This document shows positions 32,828 through 40,530 of a stretch of DNA of 40,530 nt, one piece after another. Position 1 is the first letter of the stretch. Each line of letters opens with the position of its first letter. The notes under the pieces are model-generated. The model was not told the DNA's origin, did not search any database, and saw only the letters and a list, made by a program, of their open reading frames with translations. The stretch is from Rhodospirillaceae bacterium UBA4468 (lineage in GTDB: Bacteria > Pseudomonadota > Alphaproteobacteria > Rhodospirillales > Casp-alpha2): positions 1-40,530 of the forward strand of contig DGOK01000089.1 of assembly GCA_002389385.1 (NCBI GenBank), given 5' to 3'. The position numbers were made by a program, and so were the translations under genes.

Positions 32828-34042
32828 TTAAATAACTCCCTGCTCGCGGAGTTTGGATAATTCGCCTTCGTCCATTTCAAGCAGTTCCTGTAAAACTGAA
32901 TCCGTATGCTCACCAATTGTTGGTGGTGCCATGCGCGCGGTGACGGGTGTGCCAGACATTTTGATGGGGCTATTGATCAAGGGCACATGAGCGCCGGTTA
33001 CGGGTTGCTCCATCTCTATCTTCATGTCGCGGGCAAGGACGTGTTCGTTTGAGAACACCTGATCGAGTTTATAGATTGGGCCGCAGCTCACAGTGTTGGC
33101 TTCCAATTCTTTGAGCCAAAAATCCATCGGCTTTTGTTTTACAATGTCTTTGATAATCGGCACCAGCTGCTCGCGGTTTTTGAGGCGCGCACCGTTGGTC
33201 GCATAATCTGGGTTTGCAGGAAGCTCTTCGCATTCTGCAACTTTGCAGAAGCGCTGGAACTGACCATCATTACCAACAGCAAGAATGATTGCACCGTCTG
33301 AAGTCTCAAAGGCTTGATAAGGGACGATGTTTGGATGCGCATTGCCCAGACGAGGCGGATTGTTGCCGGTCGCGAGATAGTTCATGCCCATGATGGTCGT
33401 GAACGACACCATAACGTCGAGCATGCCAATATCGATGTGCTGACCTTCGCCGGTTATTTCGCGGTGGCGCAGTGCGGCATTAATAGAGACACCGGCATAC
33501 ATGCCTGCCATCAAGTCAGCCACGGGAATGGCAGCCTTCATCGGTTCGCCGTCAGGATCACCATTAAGGCTCATCAATCCACTCATACCCTGGATCAGGA
33601 CATCATAACCCGGGCGCATGGCATACGGGCCAGTCTGTCCAAATCCTGTGATCGAGCAATAGATCAATCCAGGAAACTCGTCTTTGAGGTCATCATAGGA
33701 AAGACCGTATTTCTTTAGCCCGCCTGTCTTGAAGTTCTCAACCAGCACTTGCGACGTGCCAATCAATCGTTTGGCTAACGCTTGTCCTTCGGGTTTTGAA
33801 ATGTCCAACGTCACCGAGCGCTTGTTCCGGTTGGCAGCACAGAAATAAGCGGCTTCTGAGGTATCGTTGCCTTCGTCGTCCTTGATGTAAGGCGGCGCGA
33901 AGTTGCGGGTATCGTCCCCTGCTCCGGCGCGTTCAATCTTGATCACATCAGCGCCTAAATCGCCCAGCATTTGCGTGCAGCTGGGGCCAGCTAGAATGCG
34001 GGTTAAATCAAAAACGCGAATACCTTCGAGTGGACCGGGCAT
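32828..34042 (-). CDS. CaiB/BaiF family CoA-transferase (class III)
   Basis: A 404-residue class III CoA-transferase that moves CoA between acyl-CoA thioesters and free acids. It starts with the family's GIRVFDLTRILAGPSCTQMLGDLGADVIKIER and has the catalytic Asp176 in IPVADLMAG, flanked by RPGYDVLIQGMSGLMSLNG. QHIDIGMLDVMVSF and the C-terminal APPTIGEHTDSVL also match. The ATG at 34042 is preferred to one at 34105 because it opens with the domain and has AAAGG upstream. It is followed 2 bp later by an alpha/beta hydrolase. Carnitine, bile-acid, oxalate or citramalate-type substrates all occur in this family; none can be singled out. Confidence 0.9.
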   Translation of the reverse strand: MPGPLEGIRVFDLTRILAGPSCTQMLGDLGADVIKIERAGAGDDTRNFAPPYIKDDEGNDTSEAAYFCAANRNKRSVTLDISKPEGQALAKRLIGTSQVLVENFKTGGLKKYGLSYDDLKDEFPGLIYCSITGFGQTGPYAMRPGYDVLIQGMSGLMSLNGDPDGEPMKAAIPVADLMAGMYAGVSINAALRHREITGEGQHIDIGMLDVMVSFTTIMGMNYLATGNNPPRLGNAHPNIVPYQAFETSDGAIILAVGNDGQFQRFCKVAECEELPANPDYATNGARLKNREQLVPIIKDIVKQKPMDFWLKELEANTVSCGPIYKLDQVFSNEHVLARDMKIEMEQPVTGAHVPLINSPIKMSGTPVTARMAPPTIGEHTDSVLQELLEMDEGELSKLREQGVI

Positions 34043-34152
34043 AAAGTGACCTTTCTTGTGAGAATGACGTCCACAGTACTTACCTACGCACCCTCTCGCA
34101 ATCAAGGCCCGACGCTGAAACTTTTTGTTGATGGAATGCTACAGGAGGCCTT

Positions 34153-36450
34153 GTGCAACGGCTGTTGGATAGGCTCTATAATGCCATGCGACAGACCTTA
34201 TTAAGATTTTTATTGCTTGCCTTACTTGCTATTGCGATTTCAACGGGGGGACTTTACGCGTGGTTACGGACGTCCCTGCCCGATACGTCTGGCGAGATCG
34301 TCATGTCAGGTATAACTGCGCCTATAACAATTTCCAGGACCTTGCATGGTGCACCAACCATAGATGCAAGCACTCAGGAAGACGCGCACTTCGCCCTTGG
34401 GTTTGTGCATGCCCAGGACCGTCTTTGGCAAATGGAAGGCATGCGTCGTTTCGCATTGGGAGAATTGACAGAAGTGATCGGGGCTGAGACTCTACAAACT
34501 GATATCGCACAACGCCGGATCGGCTTTGGTCGTTTAGCGACAGCACAGTATGAAAGTCTTGATCGTAAAACGCGATCTGCGCTCATTTTATATGCGGATG
34601 GTGTGAATGCATACTTGAAATCTCGAGATGGCTCCTTTCCTATGGAATTCTCGTTGCTGGGCTTTGAGCCCGAGCCCTGGTTGCCTGAACATGGGTTGTT
34701 GTGGGGCCGTTTGATGGCCTATCAACTGAGTGCCCGCTGGCGCGATGATCTTGCACGCGAGGCACTGATTGATAGTGTTGGTATGGATAAAGTCCGCGAA
34801 CTTTGGCCGTCTCTTAAACTAGGCGAGCAAGCGGCGTTTAAAGATACACCCCTGCCGCCACGTCAATTCGAGCCCCCACTTGGCGCGTCAAATGCGTGGG
34901 CGATTGTCGCATCTCGGAGCAATACGGGAGGTGCATTGTTAGCTGGTGATCCGCATCTCGGTCTGACAATTCCAGGCACATGGTATCTGGCCCGGATGCG
35001 GTTTGGTGATCAGGTGATTGAAGGCGCGACGGCGCCGGGGGTTCCTTTTGTCATTATTGGTCGGAACGCAAATGTCGCATGGAGCTTTACCAGCAACGAA
35101 GCGGACCTGCAGGACGTTGTCAGGGTTACCAACGCCGATATCACATCGAATGACCCCGAAGATATTCGTGTTAAGGGTGGTAATATTCATTCCATTCGCA
35201 TCTTTTATAGCGGCGATGCACCTGTCATTGCAGGCGGCATGCTGGATCAGTCTGGTGATGATGGTTTGGCACTTATGTCGACAACACTTAAAACACAGGA
35301 CAAAACGCCAGCTGCGTTTTACGGGTTAAATGAAGCACAAAATTTGAGCGATGCAATACGTGCATTGGACGATTTCCAGTCCCCGCTTATGAACGTCATT
35401 GTTGCGGATACCTCAGGACGCGTTGCGCGAACACATGCGGGTGATATTCCTTTGCGCAAAGGCATTCATGGCCGATTGCCGATGACGGCTTCGGATCTTA
35501 GGTGGGAACAAGTCCGCGCAAGCTCGGTATACCCTCCTGAAATTGATCCGGTATCAGGCGCTGTCGCCAATGCGAACGAACAAACCCCTGAGATGATCTT
35601 GAGTGAAGCTGAGCTTAGCGGCGATTGGGCGTCTCGTGCACGTGCTGACCGTCTTGATGCACTCCTGTCGGCGCAGCAAAAATTTGATCTGGATGCGATG
35701 GCTGAAATTCAGCATGATGTCATTGATGTCACTGGTGAAATCTGGAAATCAGTTATTGGCGAAGCTGTTGGTGATGGTCTCGTGCCGCATGCGCAGATAT
35801 TGATGCAACGCTGGGACGGCACAACGCAAAGAGACGCTCCGCAACCGCTTATCTATGCCTCATGGTTGTCCGAAATGAATCGTGTGATGTTTTATGACGA
35901 GATGGATGATCGCTTTTTTGGCATGAAATTACCGGGTCCACGTCATTTGCTTGAGCTTTTGCGCGCTGAAAGTCCCTGGTGTGACGATGCAAAGACACCT
36001 GATGTTGAGACCTGCAAAGACTTGCCAAAACGAACTTTTGATATCGCCGTCAACAAGCTCTCGCTTGTATATGGAGACAATCCATCTGATTGGCGATGGA
36101 GTAGCGCGCATGAAGCGTTCTTTGCCAATGCGTTGCTGGGCCGACTGCCAACGGTGGGTGATTTCTTTAACCGTTACATTCAAACCGACGGTGGTGACCG
36201 GACGTTAAATCGAGGCGCAAGCCGAAGCGGTGCGGGAGTAAATGGCCTCTTCCCCCATGTCCATGGAGCTGGTTTCCGTGCCTTGCATGACATGGCGGGT
36301 GCGCCATCTCGTTACATGGTTGCCCCCGGCCAATCGGGAAATCCAATGTCATCGCACTATGATGATTTGATGGAGCTATGGCGCGATGGTCATACCATCA
36401 CTTTCGACGACGTGACCCTCTCAATAATGGTTCTTTCGCCAATCAAGTAA
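34153..36450 (+). CDS. Penicillin acylase family (Ntn-hydrolase) protein
   Basis: A 765-residue exported Ntn-hydrolase of the penicillin amidase / acyl-homoserine-lactone acylase family. Residues 13-38 form a signal anchor or signal peptide. The alpha part contains QEDAHFALGFVHAQDRLWQMEGMRR. The autocatalytic site is at GAS-NAWAI, where Ser246 becomes the N-terminal nucleophile of the beta chain, followed by NTGGALLAGDPHLGLTIPGTW and the asparagine-containing WSFTSNEADLQDV. The GTG start at 34153 has a perfect AGGAGG a few bases upstream. Natural substrates could be acyl-homoserine lactones or other amides; the sequence does not decide. It lies divergent from the CoA-transferase gene and 65 bp before the dehydratase. 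Confidence 0.9.
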   Translation: MQRLLDRLYNAMRQTLLRFLLLALLAIAISTGGLYAWLRTSLPDTSGEIVMSGITAPITISRTLHGAPTIDASTQEDAHFALGFVHAQDRLWQMEGMRRFALGELTEVIGAETLQTDIAQRRIGFGRLATAQYESLDRKTRSALILYADGVNAYLKSRDGSFPMEFSLLGFEPEPWLPEHGLLWGRLMAYQLSARWRDDLAREALIDSVGMDKVRELWPSLKLGEQAAFKDTPLPPRQFEPPLGASNAWAIVASRSNTGGALLAGDPHLGLTIPGTWYLARMRFGDQVIEGATAPGVPFVIIGRNANVAWSFTSNEADLQDVVRVTNADITSNDPEDIRVKGGNIHSIRIFYSGDAPVIAGGMLDQSGDDGLALMSTTLKTQDKTPAAFYGLNEAQNLSDAIRALDDFQSPLMNVIVADTSGRVARTHAGDIPLRKGIHGRLPMTASDLRWEQVRASSVYPPEIDPVSGAVANANEQTPEMILSEAELSGDWASRARADRLDALLSAQQKFDLDAMAEIQHDVIDVTGEIWKSVIGEAVGDGLVPHAQILMQRWDGTTQRDAPQPLIYASWLSEMNRVMFYDEMDDRFFGMKLPGPRHLLELLRAESPWCDDAKTPDVETCKDLPKRTFDIAVNKLSLVYGDNPSDWRWSSAHEAFFANALLGRLPTVGDFFNRYIQTDGGDRTLNRGASRSGAGVNGLFPHVHGAGFRALHDMAGAPSRYMVAPGQSGNPMSSHYDDLMELWRDGHTITFDDVTLSIMVLSPIK

Positions 36451-36515
36451 GCTATAACGGTGACAGGCTAGGCTTTCGGGTGTATCACCCGGCTAAAAAT
36501 ATAATGGAGAGCAAC

Positions 36516-37730
36516 GTGATTACAATTGATGATATTCGCACTGCAGCGGACTTGCTTAAAGGCCAGATACTAAGAACTCCGGCGATCAACTCGCCAGAAC
36601 TGTCTAAGCTGACGGGTGCGGATGTTTATCTAAAGCTTGAGAACCAGCAGATTACAGGTTCATTTAAAACGCGCGGCTCATACGTGCGCATGGCGGCCTT
36701 GAGCGATGCAGAGCGTAAAGCGGGCGTAATTGCGGCGTCAGCTGGAAACCACGCTCAGGGGGTTGGGTATCATGCCGAACGCTTAAGGATTCCAGCAACC
36801 ATCTATATGCCAGCCAACACGCCGTTCACCAAGGTGGCGCGTACCGAGGCGCTTGGTGCCAAAGTCATCCTTAAAGGTGAAAGTGTGGCTGAATCCCGTG
36901 TGCTTGCCGTAAAGGCGGCCGAAGCTGAAGGCAAGGCCTTCATACATCCATATGATGATCCGCACGTGATTGCGGGGCAAGGGACAGCAACGCTCGAATT
37001 CCTTGAAGACGTTCCAGATATGGATGCGGTTATAGTCCCGATTGGTGGCGGTGGTTTGGCGGCTGGATGTTGTATTGCAGCGCGCGCACATAACCCTGAC
37101 CTTGAGATCATCGGCGCTCAGGCTGATGCATACCCTTCCATGTTTCAGGCTTTTAAAGGTGAGCCGCCGCATGGCAGCGGTGCGACGATTGCTGATGGTA
37201 TTGCGGTCAAAGAGCCAGGCGATGTGACGACACCTATTCTAAAAGAGCATATGCCAACTGTTGAGGTGATCAATGAAGCGCTGATTGAGCGCGCAGTACA
37301 GATCATGGTTGATGTGCAGCGACTGATTGTTGAAGGCTCTGGTGCCGTTCCCCTCGCCGTCTTGCTTGATCAGCCCGAACGTTTCAAAGGCCGTAAAGTC
37401 GGCCTTATTGTGTCTGGGGGAAATATTGACTCCCGACTTTTATCATCCGTGATGATGCGCGGTTTGGTGCGCGAAGGTCGCCTTGCCAAGCTTCGGATAT
37501 CCTTGATTGATATGCCCGGTGCTTTGGCCGCAGTCGCTGGAATTATTGGCAATAAGGGTGGCAATATTGTTGATGTTCTGCATCAACGGATGTTCCGAGA
37601 CGTTCCTGTTAAAGAAGCTGACGTCGATATTGCTATTGAGACGATTGATGCGGGACACGTTCGTGAAATCATCGAAGCCCTTGAAGCTGACGGATTTGGT
37701 AATAGATTGCTATCGGACACGCGTATCTAG
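36516..37730 (+). CDS. Threonine dehydratase with C-terminal ACT domain
   Basis: A PLP threonine ammonia-lyase of about 404 residues making 2-oxobutanoate and ammonia. The PLP lysine is in the motif ITGSFKTRGSYVRM and the phosphate loop is PIGGGGLAAGC. After the catalytic domain (to about residue 320) comes one ACT domain (LRISLIDMPGALAAVAGIIGNKGGNIVDVLHQR), which usually senses amino acids; a single ACT domain points to the TdcB-like or alphaproteobacterial type rather than the two-domain IlvA of E. coli. I chose GTG at 36516 because GGAGAG lies at the right spacing; the ATG at 36504 has no ribosome site. The stop is TAG, showing that TAG ends translation in this genome. Confidence 0.88.
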   Translation: MITIDDIRTAADLLKGQILRTPAINSPELSKLTGADVYLKLENQQITGSFKTRGSYVRMAALSDAERKAGVIAASAGNHAQGVGYHAERLRIPATIYMPANTPFTKVARTEALGAKVILKGESVAESRVLAVKAAEAEGKAFIHPYDDPHVIAGQGTATLEFLEDVPDMDAVIVPIGGGGLAAGCCIAARAHNPDLEIIGAQADAYPSMFQAFKGEPPHGSGATIADGIAVKEPGDVTTPILKEHMPTVEVINEALIERAVQIMVDVQRLIVEGSGAVPLAVLLDQPERFKGRKVGLIVSGGNIDSRLLSSVMMRGLVREGRLAKLRISLIDMPGALAAVAGIIGNKGGNIVDVLHQRMFRDVPVKEADVDIAIETIDAGHVREIIEALEADGFGNRLLSDTRI

Positions 37731-37734
37731 TCGC

Positions 37735-38211
37735 TTAGGGGCTTTGATCTGTATCTGGGTCATCTTTTTTTGGCGATCTTCTTTCAAGCCATCCAGCGAG
37801 TACCAGCACGAATAATGTGATGAGAGTGGTAATCACTGCGATTGCATAATAGCCACCACCACAAGCAAGTCCGATGCCCCCAGCTAACCATATGCCAGCA
37901 CCTGTTGTGAGGCCCGTCACGTCTTTATTGCCCTGAATAATCGCCCCGGCACCAAGGAAGCCTATGCCGGTAATGATGCCCTGGAAGATGCGCGTCGGGT
38001 CAGGTGAAATACCTTTGGCATCTTTGAGTGGTCCCAAGGTAAATTCGATGGATATGAGAAAAAAGGCTGCAGACCCAAGACCAACAAGCATATGTTTCCG
38101 AAGGCCAGCCGGCTTGTTCTTGGACTCTCGTTCCCATCCGATAAGAGTGCCTAGAAATGTAGCGGCCAATAATCGGAGCAAAACAGTATCCAGAGACAGC
38201 TGCATACCCAA
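37735..38211 (-). CDS. MgtC/SapB family membrane protein
   Basis: A protein of about 158 residues with four or five membrane helices. The family's RLLAATFLGTLIGWERESKNKPAGLRKHMLVGLGSAAFFLIS, ending in a charged loop, is clear, as is RIFQGIITGIGFLGAGAIIQ and TGLTTGAGIWLAGGIGLACGGG. MgtC homologues are linked to Mg2+ limitation and, in pathogens, to regulation of ATP synthase. The start is uncertain (TTG 38211 or ATG 38205). It is minus strand, directly convergent with the threonine dehydratase gene, with only four bases between the stops. Confidence 0.88.
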   Translation of the reverse strand: MGMQLSLDTVLLRLLAATFLGTLIGWERESKNKPAGLRKHMLVGLGSAAFFLISIEFTLGPLKDAKGISPDPTRIFQGIITGIGFLGAGAIIQGNKDVTGLTTGAGIWLAGGIGLACGGGYYAIAVITTLITLFVLVLAGWLERRSPKKDDPDTDQSP

Positions 38212-38328
38212 ATTAATGCGAAGTGTTTCTAATAGATCATAAATTGGACTGGTTCCTTATTGCTTATAAAGGGCTAGGCCAATGACGGAGTAATGTATTC
38301 CATATTTGATCGATTTTTAATAGTGGCG

Positions 38329-39099
38329 TCACATGCGCCATATTAACAGTTGCGTTTGACGGCTGTCATCAACGATGACGATCTCATCTGGTTCGCCGCC
38401 CGGTACGGCAAAGCTATTCGATATAAAGCATGAGCCAGGCTTCATCTCTGCTTTAAGTTTCTCGCTTAAGCGAGCCATCGGCGCTGGGGATAGGAACGCA
38501 TAAACGACATCGGCATCGGACACATCAGTATTCCAGATGCTCTCAAACCGTATGGTAGCATTTCTGTGTCCCATGATTATGTTGCGTGCTTTCGCTATGA
38601 GATATGAAAACGGTGCTGTTTCTACGCCGATAACATGTTTATTCGGCGCTTTGCCTGCGACGGCGCTGACGACATCGCCAAGGCCACATCCCAGATCAAT
38701 GAATGTTGATCCATTTGTTTGCTCAAAAATTGCCGCGATAGCGTCCTGCGTGCGTCTGTTTGATAGATAAAGTGGCACCTGTTCTCGAACGCCATTGATA
38801 TAGAATCCAGCTAACATCAGGACGATGGCGGGAAAAACCCAAATGGGTGGCTGATAGATTGGCACGAGCACGAGTGCTGGCGTTGCAATGAATGTTAAAA
38901 CCAGCCAGGCCGTGCCAAGGTTTGAGAACCGCCCAATAGCCACGCCCCCTAATGCGGCAGAGAATCCAAGCCCAATGAGTGTTAAATGGGTCCGTGGAAA
39001 TTCTAAAGGTGCGAACCCCCATATTCCAAGGGCGAGGCCTGCCATAAGCATTGATGTCGCGAGCGTTTTGAGAACAGGCCGGGCCGCTGGCCTGCTCAT
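38329..39099 (-). CDS. Membrane-anchored class I SAM methyltransferase (FAM173/ATPSCKMT-like)
   Basis: A 256-residue protein. The first 100 residues form four hydrophobic segments (about 14-30, 38-56, 62-81, 85-102). The rest is a methyltransferase with motif I FIDLGCGLGDV (133-143) and an acidic post-I residue in VIGVETAP. The pre-motif EQVPLYLSNRRTQDAI and the product region DADVVYAFLSPAPM ... LKAEMKPGSCFISNSFAVPG resemble the FAM173 (ATP synthase c-subunit lysine methyltransferase) family. On that basis I infer a membrane-bound protein lysine methyltransferase, but no substrate can be proven. It overlaps the flavin reductase gene by 4 bp (ATGA). Confidence 0.75.
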   Translation of the reverse strand: MSRPAARPVLKTLATSMLMAGLALGIWGFAPLEFPRTHLTLIGLGFSAALGGVAIGRFSNLGTAWLVLTFIATPALVLVPIYQPPIWVFPAIVLMLAGFYINGVREQVPLYLSNRRTQDAIAAIFEQTNGSTFIDLGCGLGDVVSAVAGKAPNKHVIGVETAPFSYLIAKARNIIMGHRNATIRFESIWNTDVSDADVVYAFLSPAPMARLSEKLKAEMKPGSCFISNSFAVPGGEPDEIVIVDDSRQTQLLIWRM

Positions 39100-39593
39100 C
39101 CCTCTGTACCTAGTTCTGTTATCGCTCGGTACTGCCCACCCGCATAGATTAGTGGATTAATGTGGGGTTGCCACTTCGCATGCTGGACTAAACCAACAAT
39201 AATCACATGATCGCCACCGGGGTGCACAGCGTGTGTTTTGCATTGAATGCTTGCCAAGGCACCGTCAATCAGCGGCAAACCAAGTTCGCCTTCAGAATAG
39301 GTAACTTGTTCAAAAGGTGGCAGTGGGCCTGGAAAGGCAAAAGCGTTGGATACATCGCCCTGCTCGCTTGAAAGTATGTTTACGGCAAAGGCGCCACCAT
39401 CGGTATAATTTTGAAGATTGAACGTCGCATTATCCAAACAAATCAAAATCAACGGCGGGTCTAAAGACACAGACGAGAACGCGCTCACGGTAACACCAAT
39501 TGGATTTTTGGCTGTATCACGTGCACTTACAACCGTTACGCCACTGGCAAAACGAGAGAGTACTTGGCGAAAGTCATCTGCTGAAACAATCAT
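39096..39593 (-). CDS. Flavin reductase family protein
   Basis: A 165-residue FMN-binding split-barrel flavin reductase (HpaC/RutF type). It begins DDFRQVLSRFASGVTVVSA and has GVTVSAFSSVSLDPPLILICLD, the FMN-binding segment, then AFAVNILSS and a histidine motif HPGGDHVIIVGLV. Such proteins supply reduced FMN/FAD to partner monooxygenases; no partner is in this window. It is the upstream gene of a two-gene unit with the FAM173-like methyltransferase, joined by ATGA overlap. It is divergent from motA. Confidence 0.88.
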   Translation of the reverse strand: MIVSADDFRQVLSRFASGVTVVSARDTAKNPIGVTVSAFSSVSLDPPLILICLDNATFNLQNYTDGGAFAVNILSSEQGDVSNAFAFPGPLPPFEQVTYSEGELGLPLIDGALASIQCKTHAVHPGGDHVIIVGLVQHAKWQPHINPLIYAGGQYRAITELGTEG

Positions 39594-39760
39594 CTTGGGT
39601 GTTTAGCACGTAGAGTATGGGAATTGAAACGTCAGATCGTATGAAATTGAATGCTATGATTTGTCCCCAAGCACTTGAGTTTCAAACAAAACTGCTCTAC
39701 GGCGAGAGGGGTGGGAATTTAAGCCCGCCCACATCTTCTGCGAGCGCATTGAAATTAAAC

Positions 39761-40530
39761 GTGAGAGCCTGCTTAGATGTTTTCATCGTTGGTATTTTGT
39801 TGGTTATTGGTTGTGTGTTCGGTGGATACTCCGTTCACGGCGACTTGCGTATTCTTTGGCAACCAATTGAATATGTTGTTATTCTTGGTGGTGCGTTGGG
39901 TGCATTTATGGCGGGTAACCCTAAAAGGGTTGTTATCGCCTCATTTAAGTCCGTCGGAACGATGGTCAAAGGCCCAAAATACAAGAAGGAAGCTTACGTT
40001 GAACTGCTGACGTGTTTGTACAGCGTGTTCCGTCTGGCTAAAGCCAAAGGTGATCTCGCACTCGAGCAACATGTTGAAAAACCTCATGATAATAGCCTGT
40101 TTTCAACATTCCCTTTGTTCCAGCATGACCACTATGCGCTCGATTTCTTATGTGATTATCTTCGTCTTTTGACGCTGGGTGCCAGCAACCCGCACGAGAT
40201 TGAAAATATCATGGATACGGAATTGGACGTTCATCACCACGATAAAGCCATGGTCTCTGGTGCCATGCGTAACATTGGTGAAGCCATTCCTGCCTTGGGT
40301 ATTGTTGCTGCTGTTTTGGGTGTGATCGTGACTATGAGTTCGATTACGGAACCGCCAGAAGTTCTTGGTGGTCTGATTGGTGCAGCGCTTGTGGGTACGT
40401 TCTCAGGTATTTTGGTGGCGTACGGTTTCGTCCTGCCAATGGCTGGTAACCTGTATGCTGCGTACGGTGCGGAACATCACTACTTCGTTTGCATGAAAAT
40501 GGGTCTAATGGGTCACATGCAGGGGTATGC
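39761..40530 (+). CDS. motA: Flagellar motor stator protein MotA (partial, cut at the window end)
   Basis: The visible part has about 256 residues of the roughly 285-290 in MotA. The N-terminal helix VFIVGILLVIGCVFGGYS, the FGGY motif, GGALGAFMAGNP and the diagnostic PALGIVAAVLGVIVTMSS and EVLGGLIGAALVGTFSGILVAYGFV are present. MotA is the inner-membrane proton channel subunit of the flagellar stator, partnered with MotB. The start is uncertain: GTG at 39761 is the closest start codon to the domain, but no ribosome site precedes it, and a TTA stands where most homologues have the first Met. The frame is open from ATG codons at 39617, 39641 and 39656, so an N-terminal extension of up to 48 residues is possible. 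Confidence 0.9.
   Translation, partial: MRACLDVFIVGILLVIGCVFGGYSVHGDLRILWQPIEYVVILGGALGAFMAGNPKRVVIASFKSVGTMVKGPKYKKEAYVELLTCLYSVFRLAKAKGDLALEQHVEKPHDNSLFSTFPLFQHDHYALDFLCDYLRLLTLGASNPHEIENIMDTELDVHHHDKAMVSGAMRNIGEAIPALGIVAAVLGVIVTMSSITEPPEVLGGLIGAALVGTFSGILVAYGFVLPMAGNLYAAYGAEHHYFVCMKMGLMGHMQGY

Noticed and set aside
32828..36450. Biosynthetic gene cluster made of CoA-transferase, hydrolase and acylase
   Set aside because: The acylase is on the opposite strand and no synthase or carrier protein is present; the two-gene CoA-transferase unit looks catabolic.
1941..37730. Reassigned genetic code with TAG as a sense codon
   Set aside because: TAG ends the threonine dehydratase (37728-37730) and the EipB-like gene (14747-14749) at normal family lengths, so it is a working stop.

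Overview
The window looks like an alphaproteobacterial chromosome of moderate GC. The marker gene orders bamE / ubiquinol-cytochrome c chaperone / yceD, rpiB-glyA-nrdR-ribD-ribE-ribB-ribH-nusB-thiL and lepB-rnc-era are typical of that class. A MotA stator gene and a FliL-like gene suggest a flagellated cell. The H+-pyrophosphatase is of the K+-independent type. I cannot name the genus; a marine Rhodospirillales- or Kordiimonadales-like lineage is an inference.

Layout. 1-1611: yceD-like gene (cut by the window edge) and cytochrome bc1 chaperone gene on the minus strand, divergent bamE on plus. 1686-2809: broken nnrS. 2890-5669: hppA and a fliL-like gene (minus). 5783-12917: one tight minus-strand block, rpiB-glyA-nrdR-ribD-ribE-ribB-ribH-nusB-thiL, with 4-20 bp overlaps through most of it; it makes riboflavin and joins it to thiamine activation, one-carbon metabolism and transcription control. 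13055-16255: a conserved unknown gene, an EipB-like periplasmic protein, a zinc alcohol dehydrogenase and a small DUF6898-like protein. 16433-18456: broken benE, an AhpD-like gene and an NTF2-like gene. 18495-18650: two REP-like elements. 18688-21969: icmF, with a promoter overlapped by a near-perfect palindrome. 22056-23832: three consecutive small lipoprotein genes, all interrupted by stop codons. 24070-25368: O-acetylhomoserine sulfhydrylase-type gene flanked by related repeats. 25448-27767: lepB-rnc-era. 27881-29620: DsbA/FrnE-like gene and hemB. 29713-31704: a broken usp-agcS pair. 31968-34042: CoA-transferase plus alpha/beta hydrolase operon. 34153-37730: penicillin-acylase-family protein and threonine dehydratase. 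37735-39593: MgtC-like protein, a membrane-anchored methyltransferase, and a flavin reductase. 39761-end: motA, cut by the window edge.

The main pattern is selective decay. Seven accessory genes (nnrS, benE, three lipoproteins, agcS, usp) carry seven in-frame stops and four frameshifts within about 6 kb. About 35 other genes, roughly 31 kb, read through cleanly. This looks like real gene loss focused on transport, stress and envelope functions rather than random sequence error.

I see no CRISPR array, prophage, IS element, tRNA, rRNA or classical biosynthetic cluster, and no clearly new multi-gene system. The best leads are the lipoprotein array, the icmF control site and the FAM173-like methyltransferase. 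No gene-free stretch exceeds 300 bp; the longest are 31705-31967, 13592-13837, 23833-24069 and 18457-18687.
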